Of a stretch of DNA of 64,000 bases, positions 46,918 to 58,167 are shown piece by piece. The notes beneath the pieces were generated by a model. It was not told where the DNA came from. It ran no database searches and saw nothing but the letters and a program-made list of their open reading frames with translations. Position numbers and translations under genes: made by a program. Positions within the stretch are counted from its first letter, which is position 1. Each line of letters opens with the position of its first letter. This DNA is from Gryganskiella cystojenkinii (lineage: Eukaryota; Mortierellomycota; Mortierellomycetes; Mortierellales; Mortierellaceae): assembly GCA_015852425.1 (NCBI GenBank), contig JAAAIG010000022.1, positions 46,006-110,005 on the forward strand. The letters run 5' to 3'.

Positions 46918-49789
46918 TCAATAATCGTCATCATCCGTGTTGGTATGCAACGAGTCCGAGAACACGGGTCGCTCCATTCCAAAGAAATTGGCTATCCGTT
47001 GACCCCATTCCGTCCGCATCATCCTCCGCTTCCAATCCGCGCCTCTCGAGACTGTGGATGCGCCTGAGGTCGATAGACGCACACCTCCTCCATTACCACT
47101 GCCACCACCGGTCGTGCGTCTCCTCCGATTATTATTACTCAACAAGGAACCTGCGACTTCCTCGGCACCCAAGACACCAGCAGATTGACTCATTCTCCTA
47201 CCAGTAGTAGATCGACGACGCTGCCCTGCGAGGAGTGGACCATCCCGATCATCGATTTCACCATCGCGGCTAAAGATAAAACTGTGTGCGGTGGAGAGCA
47301 AAACAACCAGGATACCGATTGCAATCCCGAGCTCGACACTGACGATCAAGACACCCAAAAACGTCACACTCCAGATCACACAGGCCTTGCGTTGTCCCAG
47401 ACGCCACAGCTTGAACGGTTCCGTGATCTGCATCACTAGGGACTGCAACGCGACCAAGACGATCGCAGCTAGGACGGTGTTGGGGACCCGTTCAAAGCAC
47501 CAGGTCAAACTGATCAAGGTCAAGACCACGGTCACGACACCCACCATACTTGCCAGCGGCGTCTTACCGCCAGACTGGGCCAGGATTGCGGTTCGAGTCA
47601 AGCTACCTGTACAGGCATACCCACTAAACATGGTTCCACCGACAGAGGCTAGACCAAGGGCAAACATTTCCTGGTCCGGATCGACCTTGTAACCGTAGCG
47701 TTTTCCAAACTGTTTTGCGATTGAGAAGGACATGACATAGACAATCACGGCAATCAGGAGCGCGGGTTGGAGCATGGGCAAGACCACATTCTTGAGAAAC
47801 TCGACTGTCATCCATTCCTTGGCGCCGCCAGTGGTGATCAGGTTGGGCGGGAAGGCAAAATGAGGAAGACCTTTAGGGATGAATCCAATCACGTCAATGC
47901 CAAGGCCTCCCTCAGATTGAGGTCTATCCAATGAAAATATCACGTTCACGAGCGTGAGTAGGATGACCGCCATGAGAATATCGGGAATCGGAATATAGAC
48001 TTGTCGGTCCTTTGGTGACGGTGCGACGGCCAATGTGCTCGTCAGGGCTTCCTCGGTGTCGCTGAGTGTTCTTGAGGCAGACGGTGCAAACGTAATCGAG
48101 GGGCCAGCTCTACTACCGTTTCCATTCTCCTGATTGTCTGTAACTGTTCTCAGAGAGATATTGGAGGCGAGGGCATCAGCAGAGGTTGATTGAATATAAG
48201 GCGAAATCGGTCCGTCTCGTCTCGAGTCTAAGTCATCGCCACCGTGGCTTCCTCCGTCCTGCTTTTGTTGTTGCTGGAGTTGCCATTGTCGTTGCTGCCG
48301 ACGTTGCTCCTCATGACTACGGATGACCGCTGCCGAGACTGCTTGACGTTGTTGGACCAGAAATAATTCCTTTTTGCGTTGATGAAGTTCATACTCGGCT
48401 TTGCGCTTCCGCTCCAGCTTGCGCATCATGAGCATAAACAAGATGGCGATCGATCCTAAACCAACTGTGTACCAATTCGTCTCTGTCCAGAGGTTCTCGC
48501 CAATCCACTTCCAGGATTTCAAGAGTGCAAAGGCTCCCTGAGCGGAAGGCATATTCTTCAGACCCAAAAAGTGTTTCAGTTGCGATGTTCCGATGTGAAA
48601 GACTGCTGCAGTGTTGAACCCTCCGACGAGCGCATCAGGCAAGAGATGTTTTGAGGCCCACCCGCCAACCCTCAAGAATGACATCACAATCTGGACCAAC
48701 CCAACGACAAGAGACAGCATCAGGATCATGCCGATAAATCGTCGTTCCGAATCCGGGTCCGTATAGGCTGAATTAGTGGGAGAGGACTGTGTATCGTAAA
48801 GGAGTGTGTTGGTGAGGCTGTAGTTGTCGAGAGATCCCTCTGGGGGGATCACGCCGTCCTGTCTCGCCATCAAGCCACGAACAGCTTGGCCAAGTAGTAA
48901 CGTTGTGATGGCAAACGTACCCGTATGCATATGGCGACTGGTACCAAAGAGGCAGTAGATGAGAATTGGGACGACTGAGGTGTAGAGACCATAGACGGGA
49001 GGGAGAGGTGCCAGCATTGCATAAGCCATGCTCTGAGGGATGACGACAGTGGAGATGGCTGTGAACGAAGAAAAAAAATGAAAAAAATAGGGGGAATACA
49101 CGATTGTAGTGTTAGCACCATTGAAGTCGACAATACTACTCATAAGAGAGGGATGATAGCCATAATTTTTCGTCCGTCAAGCTTGGCTCGGACTTACTAA
49201 TGCCAGCAATAAGATCATCTGGGAGGTCCTGAAGATTGTATCCCGGTGAGATCAACCATCCAAACACTGGGAGCCGCTTCCGTAACCAGGTCTTCCAGCA
49301 GGATTCTCGCTTGACCAGGAGCTCAGAGTCTTCCAACACGACTGCCGAGTTGGAGCGAGGGTGAGCATGTAAGGGTGCAGTTGTTTCGATCAGAGAAGTA
49401 CGCCCCCCTTGAGGTTGTTGTGACAATCCAACTGTGGTGGCAGAGTTGCGAAGATAATCGGTCGAGACGCGTCTGCCGGGTGGGAAATCGTCGGTGCTGT
49501 AGGCTCTCGACATGCGTCTCGCGGGAGTACCGCCGACACCGTCGTTGACGTGGTTGAGTCCACCGAGGGAACTGACACTCTCGCCACTGTCACTTGAAGT
49601 TGAGGTGGAGCTCTCACCCCGGATACTACTGGCTCGACTGCTTCCTGCGCTGAAGTCATTTGTGGAACCGTTGGGCGAGAGTGTCAAGAAGTTTGGATCT
49701 GCTGTGGTCGATGATCCTCGTGCTGGTCCTGGACTAGGAAGGACTTCTTGTTGATCCTGTGTGTCGCCCGGTGGCGTGCCTGGAGGCAT
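46918..49789 (-). CDS. SulP-family anion (sulfate) permease lacking a visible STAS domain
   Basis: Exons 49789-49198 and 49058-46918, phase-1 intron, 910 residues. The N-terminal 150 residues are disordered and Ser-rich. Then come the SulP signature VIPQSMAYAMLAPLPPVYGLYTS and many membrane segments (about 10-14), including GTFAITTLLLGQ, GGTMFSGYACTGSLTRTAI and LGIAIGILVVLLSTAHSF. A 150-residue Gln/Ser-rich loop splits the membrane domain. Family members carry sulfate or other anions across the plasma or vacuolar membrane and usually end in a STAS domain. Here the membrane part is followed only by a Ser/Arg/Gly-rich tail of about 110 residues, so the STAS domain appears absent. Confidence 0.88.
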
Positions 49790-50256
49790 TTAAAGGAGAG
49801 AGATAGAGAGAGTGGGATAAAGAGGGATCGAACGACTGTAAAGGAACAGAAACGGAAGGAAAAGAAGAAAGTAAAAAAGTGAGGTGCAGAAAAAGAGCTG
49901 TGTTCAGAAAAGAGAAAGCATATAAAATAAAATAAAAAAAGTTCTGCAAGGGGGAAAAGAGAGAGAGAAGGCGATAGTCAGGAGAGAAGAGACAGAAAAG
50001 GGATCAGGTCAAATGGATCCTTTTCAATGAGGGATGCAAACGCACGCAACAGCAGGAATGAATGGAATGACAGGGAACAAAGAGAAGGAAAAGGAAAAAG
50101 GGAAGTGTGGTGGGGCCAATGGAGATTAAAAAAATATTTCTTTCCTTGGAATCCATTCAGCGACAGCGGGCAATGAAACCATGACTCGCTTGGCATAGAT
50201 TCATTTTCCTTCCTTCATTACATTCACTCTTCAGCATCACCATCACTCGAACAGTC
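49790..50256. promoter_or_regulatory. Divergent promoter: SulP permease / glutaredoxin-like gene
   Basis: 467 bases between two divergent starts. The SulP-side half is purine-rich (49800-49980). No other gene is seen. Confidence 0.5.
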
Positions 50257-50929
50257 ATGTCCTCATCCCTCTTGCGACTGACCCTCTTCACAAAGGCAAA
50301 CTGCGGCCTCTGCACCACGGCCAAGGAGGCCTTGACGCGGGTGCAAACGAAGGTTGGTGATTTTCTTTCATCGTGTGTTCTTTACCTTCTTTTGTCTTTT
50401 TTTTTGGGTGTGTCAGAAACCTCAATGCTCTCAATCGTGTCCCATATCGATCTCGGGTGGGGTAGTGTGGTGTTTCTTTTCTTTTTCACGGGCGCGATGT
50501 GTTTCGATCTGGATAGGATTGATATGTGCCGCTATCTCTCCTTTGAATCCGTGGCGCCAAACTTCTGTCTCCTTTCTGACATTCAAAACTGTTACGGCAT
50601 GATTACTTTTTTGGGGGGGTCGGAACAGTCTCGATAAAGCCCAAAGCCCCAAGCACACAACCTGGTGAAAAAGACATCATCTTTCGACCGAATGGCACAA
50701 ACTAAAACAACGCTTTATGTTCTTTCGTCCGTGCTTTTTTTAGGTCCCTTTCCACCTCGATCAAGTTGACATTTACGCTCCTGGCAAAGAAGCCGCTCAA
50801 AAGTACATGTTTGATGTGCCCGTGGTCGAGTTGAACGGACGCGTGGCGATGATGCATCGAATCGATGAGCCCAAACTGATTGACATTCTACGACAAGAAG
50901 TCGACAAGTCTGGGTCTACCAAAGCATGA
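50257..50929 (+). CDS. Glutaredoxin-like DUF836 protein (YDR286C type)
   Basis: Exons 50257-50352 and 50744-50929, phase-0 intron, 93 residues. The thioredoxin-fold start LTLFTKANCGLCTTAKEAL contains the CxxC redox motif. It is followed by VDIYAPG and the family block FDVPVVELNGRVAMMHRID, matching yeast YDR286C and human C5orf63. The family is a small single-domain thiol protein of unresolved substrate, often predicted mitochondrial. The intron is long (391 bases) for this window. Confidence 0.9.
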
Positions 50930-51522
50930 ACGGCTGGCCAACATCCCCCCGCCCATTCTTCACCCTTTCCCAATAAAAATAATCTTGTCCCTTGACCTTC
51001 TCAAGGACCCACATTCAAAAGTCGAAAAGAAAAGGTTTGTTGGTCTGCGAAAAATGAGAAGACAAAAATTTCTTTGTGCGACTGACGACTGATGGCGTGA
51101 GCAGGAAAAGGAGTACTATCATTTAGTCACAAAAATCATTTGACCCTAGTGCAGCTCTATCAGACCAAAAAAAGCCCCCCTTCTACCGAGAAAACAACAC
51201 TGTCCTTTGATTCGGCCCCTTTTCGCATGGTCCAAGTTACCCCCACAGAATTGGTACAATAGTGCCACGCTTTTTTCCTGCTCGGACTTCGCCTTGTCAG
51301 CAAAAGAACTCGTGAACATGTTTGCTGTTTTGCTCCAATCGACCCTCCCCTATTTTAAGTCCGTTAAAGACAATGTGTTCCTCCCCGAGGCTAAAAATGA
51401 TGACAATTGTCGGGTGTGATGTGTTGTGGTTCTTTTATGTTCCTCCGCAAAATATATAGTCCTAGGCGTGATTCAGTCAACATGCAAGAAAATCGTCTAC
51501 AGATCCTTTTTAGGAAGACTGT

Positions 51523-51924
51523 TCAGTTTCCTGCGGTTGGTGTTAAAGGCGCTGTCTCTACCGGTGCTGATGATCCAGCTGTTTGACCTGCTTGCCGTCT
51601 GGCTGGATCAAGCTTATCCTCCATAGCATCGCTGATATACAATCCTACTAGTGAGAACGCCATTCCGCCTAGAAAAGCCACAAAAGGTCAAAAAAATGAT
51701 CCACAAACCGTCTTGGTTAGTAGTTGACTTTGATCCTTGCAAAGAGTTCTCTTCTTCTCTTTGCTATGACTCCGACCAGTCGCGTTGATAAATCGAGTCT
51801 TACCGAGTCCGATGTACATTCGCGTGCGAGGAGGCAATGCCTAAAATGCCCGGACGAAATTCATAAAGTATAATAGGTGAGTTTGTGTTGGCGACCAACT
51901 GTTTGTTACGACTGCAAAGCCCAT
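51523..51924 (-). CDS. 65-residue single-membrane-segment protein
   Basis: Three small exons (51924-51910, 51840-51804, 51668-51523) join in frame through short introns (GTAACA...TTTTAG and GTAAGA...TTCTAG) and make 65 residues. The start is MGFAVALPPRTRMYIGL. One membrane segment (about residues 13-31, ending LVGLYISDAMEDKL) is followed by a polar Pro/Thr-rich tail. The LPPRTR then GLG then LYISD pattern recalls a small fungal mitochondrial membrane protein I cannot name. The coding parts are too short to appear as long frames, but phase, splice sites and hydrophobic profile agree. Function unknown. Confidence 0.65.
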
Positions 51925-52613
51925 TGAATTCTCTGTCCTCTGTCCTGGTAATTATTGTTATTCATTGTCCAGTTATGTCCGTCCTGATGGCGCCGTGAGG
52001 TGGCTTTGTTCCATGTTTGTTCCTCCTGCCCTGGTATAATACCTTGTATTGTTGCCACATGGACGCCATTGTCGAGTCTGAAAAGATCAATCAAAAAAGA
52101 GTCAAATTGAAATGTGTTCTGCCAAGTTATGTTCCCGTTTGAAAGTCACATGACCAAATTGCCACCAATTTATCTCTAGAAGTCTCTTTTTTTCGCGTTT
52201 TTGACAGTCGATAACAAAGAAGCCAGTGGAAAATCACAGCAGGAACCAAAAAAATACAAGATTTGCAACTCTATTGCCTCATCGGAAGGGAGTATTTCCA
52301 TCCTACACAAGGGGTATTTCAAACGACCTTACCTCTTTCGGCTGATCGTGAACGTTGGACACAAACAGCCAAAGTTGTACATTATTAAAGAGTTTACCCA
52401 TCGAGAGTGCATGCATGATCATCGAAGGCAACGCTGTTGAAGGGCAAAACTATTGTAGACTATATACCTAGCCCTTTTTGCACGGACGTACGGAACGCTG
52501 ACCAACCTCTTTGTGCACGTTTTGCGCTGTCGCGGAGAACCCGACATGTATGGGTCGATTGAAAAAAAAAACGACTAACGCATCTAAGAAAGAAGGAAGG
52601 GACGAAAATCTGC

Positions 52614-52620
52614 TTAAATA
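52614..52620 (+). promoter_or_regulatory. TATA-like box of peptide copy I
   Basis: TTAAATA, 87-93 bases before the ATG at 52707. The spacing resembles the other peptide genes. Confidence 0.4.
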
Positions 52621-52706
52621 CTGCATTCCGCTCCTGCAACTCAATCGGCGGACAAACTCTTTCAACCAAAACCACCTTCCCATAACCCAGATCACCAACA
52701 ACTAAT

Positions 52707-53096
52707 ATGCTTTTCAACAAGTCCTCTCTCGTTCTCGCCGTCGCTGCCGTCTTCATGGCCGCCATTACCGCCGCCGTCCCCTCTGGCAAAGGTAAGCTTA
52801 ATAGGTAGAATCATCGGACTTTTGTTACCTTTCGAGCATGCGGAAGAAACTATTCTCTAGTTTCCACGCTGCGTTACTAACACGGCGACCCATCACTCGC
52901 ATCTTCTAAAATCTGTCGTTTTTTTCTCCTGATTCACATCGCCCATCATACCATCATAGGCCACATCGACATGTGTGTCATTTGTGAGGTCGTTGTCGAG
53001 GACGTTGATCTCATATCCCTCTGCGGTACCTGCCCTGTCGGCTATATCTGTCAGTGGAACGGTTGCCTCTGTCGAGGTCTATGTGAAATAGCATAA
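52707..53096 (+). CDS. Small secreted cysteine-rich peptide, copy I
   Basis: Exons 52707-52791 (85 bases) and 52960-53096, phase-1 intron with GTAAGC donor, 73 residues. Signal peptide LFNKSSLVLAVAAVFMAAI then TAAVP. The mature part has eight cysteines, C-x2-C-x12-C-x2-C-x5-C-x4-C-x-C-x3-C. The only departure is a seven-residue expansion between Cys2 and Cys3, which is acidic (EVVVEDVDLISL). PVGYI between Cys4 and Cys5 keeps the family Gly. It lies 18 kb from the main cluster. Its first exon matches copy J in length (85 bases) and start (FNKS). Confidence 0.8.
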
Positions 53097-55020
53097 ATGG
53101 GCTTTAATAGCTCTTCCGAAAATACATGTCTTTTTCTCTTGAGAAAGAGATAATAAGAGATGAAATAGCTACTCACCTGTGTTTTTTCTTCACCAGTCAC
53201 TGAACGCTGTGAGAAATCATTGTTTGTCCAGCTGGACTCAGAAATTGCTGCAACCCCCCCCAAAAAAAAACAACAGCAATTTCGCGTGTGAAGGACTCTC
53301 GAAACAGACGCGATGAAAAATGGACCTTTTTCTTTCTCTCTTTCTTTTTCTTGTTTGCAATTGACCCTGTGAAAGAATGCAGCAGACCACCTTGTTTGTT
53401 AGAAAGAAAATATTTACCGGTCCCATAAATAACTCATTTTGTGGAAGCTCCGAGTCAAAGCCGCATGGACAAAATCTCGAGTTCAAGAGGGAGAAACCGT
53501 CATGTTTTTTACTCTTTCGGGACAAAGAACGGATTCACCCAACAACACGAACACAGTTTTGGAGCGAGATCAAGAGACATGGAAAGTTGTGGATCGTGAT
53601 TGTAACAGGCAAAAAGAAGTAATAAACGAAGCAATGACGGTATTCAATCAGAGTTGGAGATAGGGCTGTCTACTATACGAAATCTCGAGCTGACTGAAAC
53701 AAAATAGACGAGCTCGAGGGGGGGGGGGGGCGGGGGGCCTTGGCCACGGTTGAAAATTTACGCAGAAACGAAAGACCAAAAAAAGATAAAAGGTGAGCCG
53801 ACAGATATTTTGCTCACTTGCATCGTTTTGTTTTATGCAACGATCATGAGTAAGCAAACAAATGCTTTGATGACAGTTGCAAACAAAACTCCCGCATGCT
53901 TCAATACATGATGAAAGAACTTGTTCTAGGCCAGAGAATGCGACGATGGAGGTTGGGCGTGTGAAAAAAAACCCCCACTAAAAATCAACCCTCATGATGG
54001 TGATGATATTTTTTTTTTTTTTGGAGAAACAAGGCGCAAACGACTCTGATTCAGGCGCGAGGCACGACGCAAACGAAAAGCAATCGGGACAGACAAACAA
54101 ACAAGCACCTTTATGTCGTAGTGACCAATAAGACCGCGAGTTTGAGAAACATCAAGTCCAAAAAAAACTTCTTGAAAGCTTCACGGGAGAGTTTTACTGG
54201 GACAGGATGGCGCTTGATTGGCATGTATACGCCCCGAGGTACGAAAACGCGTGACAGGACAAGGCAGAAATCAATGAAAAGAGGCGGACACGTATCTCTC
54301 TTGACAATAGAACTTTTGGATCTTGTGAAATCGATTCCACGCATAGGTGTGTGAACACAAAGCTCACCAAACGAGGGCAACGCCTTTTTTTTTTTTTTTG
54401 TTCTGGGTAGGTCATCAACATCCAATCTGTCTCAAGAAGCCATCTGACTAAACACGCTTTTTTTTCCATCCCGAAACTCCAAACAACGCTGAGATTCTTT
54501 TTCTTGTGTTTTGGAGATGCAATGCATGAATTGCCACCGACATTTCTATTGTTGTGTTTGTTTTTTTTCTTTTAACTTATTGAGCCATCGATATCAATTC
54601 AAAGTAAGGCGTGGCCTTGGGAGCACTGACCCAGGCAAAGGGAAACGGAAGAGCTCTTTTCTTCTGCGCGTGCGCGTGTGTTTGTTTCTTGCTGGGGTCT
54701 AGAATTGAATCCTTTTGCCCGGGGTGGGCCAGATGTTTTCCTTGGCAGGCGCACACAACCGCATTCGTCAGATGATGGCAAAATAATGGAGACTTGAAAA
54801 AACACGCTGAGAGAATATTCCCAAGAAGAGCATCTAAAACAACACAAGTACACCGCGAAAAATCGATCAATCGGCACAACATTCTCTTGACAAAGAACCA
54901 CTCTTAGTGTTCACGCTGATCAGAGTTGCCTCGAAGAAAAAAAAACTATAAAAGTACGACCTCTTCCTCTATCTTAAAAAAATCCTCACCCGACTACCAC
55001 CCGAACCCAACAAAACAACA
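53097..55020. other. Region between peptide copies I and J
   Basis: About 1.9 kb with no supported gene. It holds a G run (13 G, one C, 6 G) at about 53718-53738, several poly-A/T runs, and GGTCTAGA at 54696-54703 about 320 bases upstream of copy J. GTTGCAAACAAAA near 53875 also occurs near 26483 in the main cluster. Confidence 0.5.
54947..54954 (+). promoter_or_regulatory. TATA box of peptide copy J
   Basis: TATAAAAG, 67-74 bases before the ATG at 55021. It is the clearest TATA box of the family. Confidence 0.6.
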
Positions 55021-55357
55021 ATGTTCTTCAACAAGTCCACCCTTCTTGCCGTCGTCGTTGCCGCGCTCATGGTCATCTCCACCACCGAAGCTGCCGCTCT
55101 CCCTGGTAATAAAAATAAATGGATTAGTCGAGATGGTATCGCCTCAATGAGGTTGGAAACCGAACCGTTAGACTACGAACACTAACTCGGATCTTGTTTA
55201 TTTCTATTTTATTCAACAAAAAAAATGTATGACAGATGCTTTGGCCTGCCGCATTTGCGATGGAGACCTGGACTGCGGTGATTGTCCCAAGGGTCAATGG
55301 TGCTATATCAACAGTTGCACCTGCATCGCTCGCTGTGTCTCCGGCCCCATCCCTTAA
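55021..55357 (+). CDS. Small secreted cysteine-rich peptide, copy J
   Basis: Exons 55021-55105 (85 bases) and 55236-55357, phase-1 intron, 68 residues. Signal peptide FFNKSTLLAVVVAALMVIS, then TTEAAALP. The mature part begins DALAC like copies A and B and has the exact spacing C-x2-C-x5-C-x2-C-x5-C-x4-C-x-C-x3-C, with PKGQW between Cys4 and Cys5 and the end SGPIP. With copy I it forms the outlying pair of the family. Predicted extracellular and disulfide-rich; no function assigned. Confidence 0.82.
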
Positions 55358-57021
55358 ATATCGTCGGAACCCCACGATGTCCCGTCTTGTGTTACTCAGA
55401 TACCGGAAATATTTCCTTGGTCCCTGGCTCTTCCTCTCCTTTTAGTCTCGGACTGAAGAAAAGAATTGTCAAAAGGACCTTACTATCTATTTAATATATC
55501 TTATTTATCACAATCTGATATTACCATGTTTTTTTTTTTTTGTTTTGGTAACTTTGAGCCCTGCCGCGTTGTTGCTGAGGTCGTTTCTTTTCACCAAAAA
55601 AGGGCTTTGAATCTATATCTTACACATCGAGAACTTCCTTCCTTGCCCTTTCTCTCCAATAATTTTGTCCGCAAGTTTGGTTGGACACGATCCTATTCTT
55701 GTATCAAAAGCAGAAGGGTTTCTTTCGAGCGAACTTGTGTTGCGCGCGAGAACGCTTGCCGTGTTTCTTGGACAGCTAAAAACGATCTAGGAAGCCAGAA
55801 AATAGGTCCTCTACCACCATTTCGACACTAATTTTCTTTCCGATACAAGAGCAAGGGCTGATGGCGTTAGAGTAAAGTCAGCGCGCTGCGTAAAGTAGTC
55901 TATTTGAATGGTAAAGTTGAAAACGTTTTTTTTTTTTTTTTTCGGATAATTCTTACTCTTTATCATTTTATTTTTTTTTAGGCTAATAACTACTTTTCTT
56001 TCTTTTACTCTTTAATACTCCTCCAAGAAAAAAGAATACTTTTGAATTGCGCGCACAGTGGAAATTGGGATGCCAAGTTTCCCTCCACTAGTCGCAAACG
56101 TATTCTTCTTTGTTGAAGGAGTAGAAAAAGAGTAAACAGGGAGACTAAGATTTTACGAAATAAGGGGGAAAAAAGAAATAAAAGAGGATAAAAAATAAGA
56201 GTTATTTGTATCAACAAAAAAAAAGGCTAAAGGAAAGCAAGTTGAAAGGGAAAATGAGCTATGAATATGAAGAAAAACGAGTATGATATTGAAGATCACA
56301 AAAAGAGGCCAATACTAAAAACAATGAATAAAAGAAAAAGAAACAGAAAAAAAAATGGATGTTCTGCTCATCAAAGAGACCAAGCGTGCGATGTGACGAA
56401 TGGTGTCTGCGGCTGTTGAAGCGGGCCTTGTCCGAGGTTAAAGAATCACGACTCTTCCAATGCCTTATCCTCTTACTCCCTGGAGTCAATGAAGACGAGG
56501 GAGATAAATTGAGAAAAAGGGACAAAAAAAGAATCCTTGGCGAAAGAGTGAATCAAAAAAACGGTGCAAGTTGAGATATAAAACGTAATCAATGAAAAAG
56601 TGCGAAAAAAATGTAACAAAAAGGTCAACATGGAAGACAACTAATTGATAATAAGAAAAAACAATGAAAGGAATATAGGAAAACAAAAATGGCAAATAGG
56701 CGTTACAGACGACAAACCAGAAGGGTGCGAAAAGGTTGACCATGGTGGTTGAGGTTGTAAAGACTTGAAAAAGTGCCGATAGGGGTTGTTGTTTCTTCCT
56801 TGATATGGAGGGCCTGTTGAAGGTTCCTTGGGGGGTTTGGGGTTGGTCCATTAAGGCCGTCAAGATGTTGATGTTATCCGAGGCAGGACGCTTATAAAAG
56901 AGTAAAGTTGTAAAAGATAGACGGATCCATTGCAGTCGAGGTGTGCAGAGGACAGGTCATTACAAAAGGGGCCGGCCATATAAGGTCGGGAAGGTTAAAA
57001 ATAGGGGAGAAAGGCCTCATC
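55358..57021. other. AT-rich intergenic region
   Basis: 1.7 kb between copy J and the zinc-finger gene stop. It has long A and T runs (55923-55940, 55968-55978), and 56150-56700 is A-rich, probably in part the 3' untranslated region of the zinc-finger gene. No supported gene. Confidence 0.5.
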
Positions 57022-58167
57022 TCAGGTGGCCAGCCAGCCGTTGTCGGCGCAGGTACCCTTGACAGCAAGGTGGCGACGGAGACCGTCCTGGCGGGAGAAG
57101 GGCTTGTGGCAGGTAACACAGGCAAAGTTACGCTCGCCTTTGTGGACCGAGGCTTCGTGGCGCTGGAGGTCATGCTTGCGGGAAAAGGCTTTACCGCAGG
57201 TCTCATCAGAGCAGAGGAAAGGGCGGGCCTGCTCGGGGTCGTGGGTTTTTTCGTGGGTGTGTAAGTTGAAGAGACGGGCAAACTGGCGGTCGCAGTGCTT
57301 GCATGAGAAGCGCTTCTGGGTTGAACGCTTGTCGTTGTGGCTCTCAAAGGCAGCACGGTTTTTCTTGGCGGGCGAGTCGGCGGGGCTGATGAGGGCCAGG
57401 GACTTGCGCTTCAAGCCGGATACGAGGGCAGCGGAGCGGGAGGAGACAAACTCTTCCTCCTCGTCGTCCTCAAAGAGCGAGTCAGTGGACTTGGCAGGCG
57501 AGGCTGGGGCCGAGGTCATGGTCATATCCGAGGGCAAGAGCATGTTGGGAGCGATGTAGCCGTTGTTGTACGAGGCAAAGTCGAAGGTGAAGTCACCGCC
57601 AAAGAGGGGGAAAGCCGCATTCTGGGCGCTCGTATCGATGGTAGTGTCGAGGAAGTCACCGAGATAAGGGGTCTCGAGAGGGGTGTCAATCATCAAGGGC
57701 GTGTCGAGATAAGGGGTGTCCATAAGAGCCTGTTCGCCGAAGGCAGAGCAGCCGTCGAAACCAAAGAGGTCGGTGGAGGGAGCGGTGACAGCGGCGGAAT
57801 GAGCAGAGACAAGGTCAATCGAGGGGGTCTGAGGGGTGCAGAGCTGGTTGTTGTTGGCAAAGTTGAGCTGGATGGCTTGCTGCTTCAGACCAGTATTCTT
57901 GGCAGCAGCAGCGTTGGCACCAGTGAAAAGAGGATAGTCGAACGAGGTTTCGTCGTCAAAGAGACAAAAGTCCTGGTTGATGGTATTGACAGGAGCGGGC
58001 ATGGTGGAGAAGAGAGTCTGGAAGAGAGCAGATTCGGCAGCGAGAGTGTCGTTGTTGTTGTTGGTAAGAAGTTCGTTGATGTTCGTCGCAGTTGTTGGGT
58101 CAAAGGCAAAGTCAGAGGCAGCAGAGGATGCAGAGGTGGTTGAAAAGCTGTTGGTGTTGGTAAACAT
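57022..58167 (-). CDS. C2H2 zinc-finger transcription factor (Crz1-like finger block)
   Basis: One exon of 381 residues, starting MFTNTNSFSTTSASS. The long N-terminal part is Asn/Thr/Ala-rich with acidic patches (LFDDETSFDYPLF, LFEDDEEEEF), typical of activation regions. Three C-terminal fingers follow: CKHCDRQFARLFNLHTHEKTH, CSDETCGKAFSRKHDLQRHEASVH and CVTCHKPFSRQDGLRRHL. The first two fingers, with NLHTHEKTH and SRKHDLQRHE, are similar to those of fungal Crz1, the calcineurin-controlled stress factor, but no PxIxIT docking motif is evident. It should act in the nucleus. An in-frame ATG at 58461 would add a T-rich, unlikely N-terminus, so 58167 was chosen. The upstream region (58168-58460) has A runs. 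Confidence 0.85.
   Translation of the reverse strand: MFTNTNSFSTTSASSAASDFAFDPTTATNINELLTNNNNDTLAAESALFQTLFSTMPAPVNTINQDFCLFDDETSFDYPLFTGANAAAAKNTGLKQQAIQLNFANNNQLCTPQTPSIDLVSAHSAAVTAPSTDLFGFDGCSAFGEQALMDTPYLDTPLMIDTPLETPYLGDFLDTTIDTSAQNAAFPLFGGDFTFDFASYNNGYIAPNMLLPSDMTMTSAPASPAKSTDSLFEDDEEEEFVSSRSAALVSGLKRKSLALISPADSPAKKNRAAFESHNDKRSTQKRFSCKHCDRQFARLFNLHTHEKTHDPEQARPFLCSDETCGKAFSRKHDLQRHEASVHKGERNFACVTCHKPFSRQDGLRRHLAVKGTCADNGWLAT

Noticed and set aside
52201..52440. 79-residue frame upstream of peptide copy I
   Set aside because: Reasonable composition but no motif, homology or neighbours that support it.
54511..54702. Short frame with CMNCHRHFYCCVC
   Set aside because: Starts in T-rich non-coding DNA, lacks the mature-peptide pattern and has no second exon; probably chance.
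56892..57356. 154-residue minus-strand frame overlapping the zinc fingers
   Set aside because: It is the shifted-frame shadow of the zinc-finger gene.
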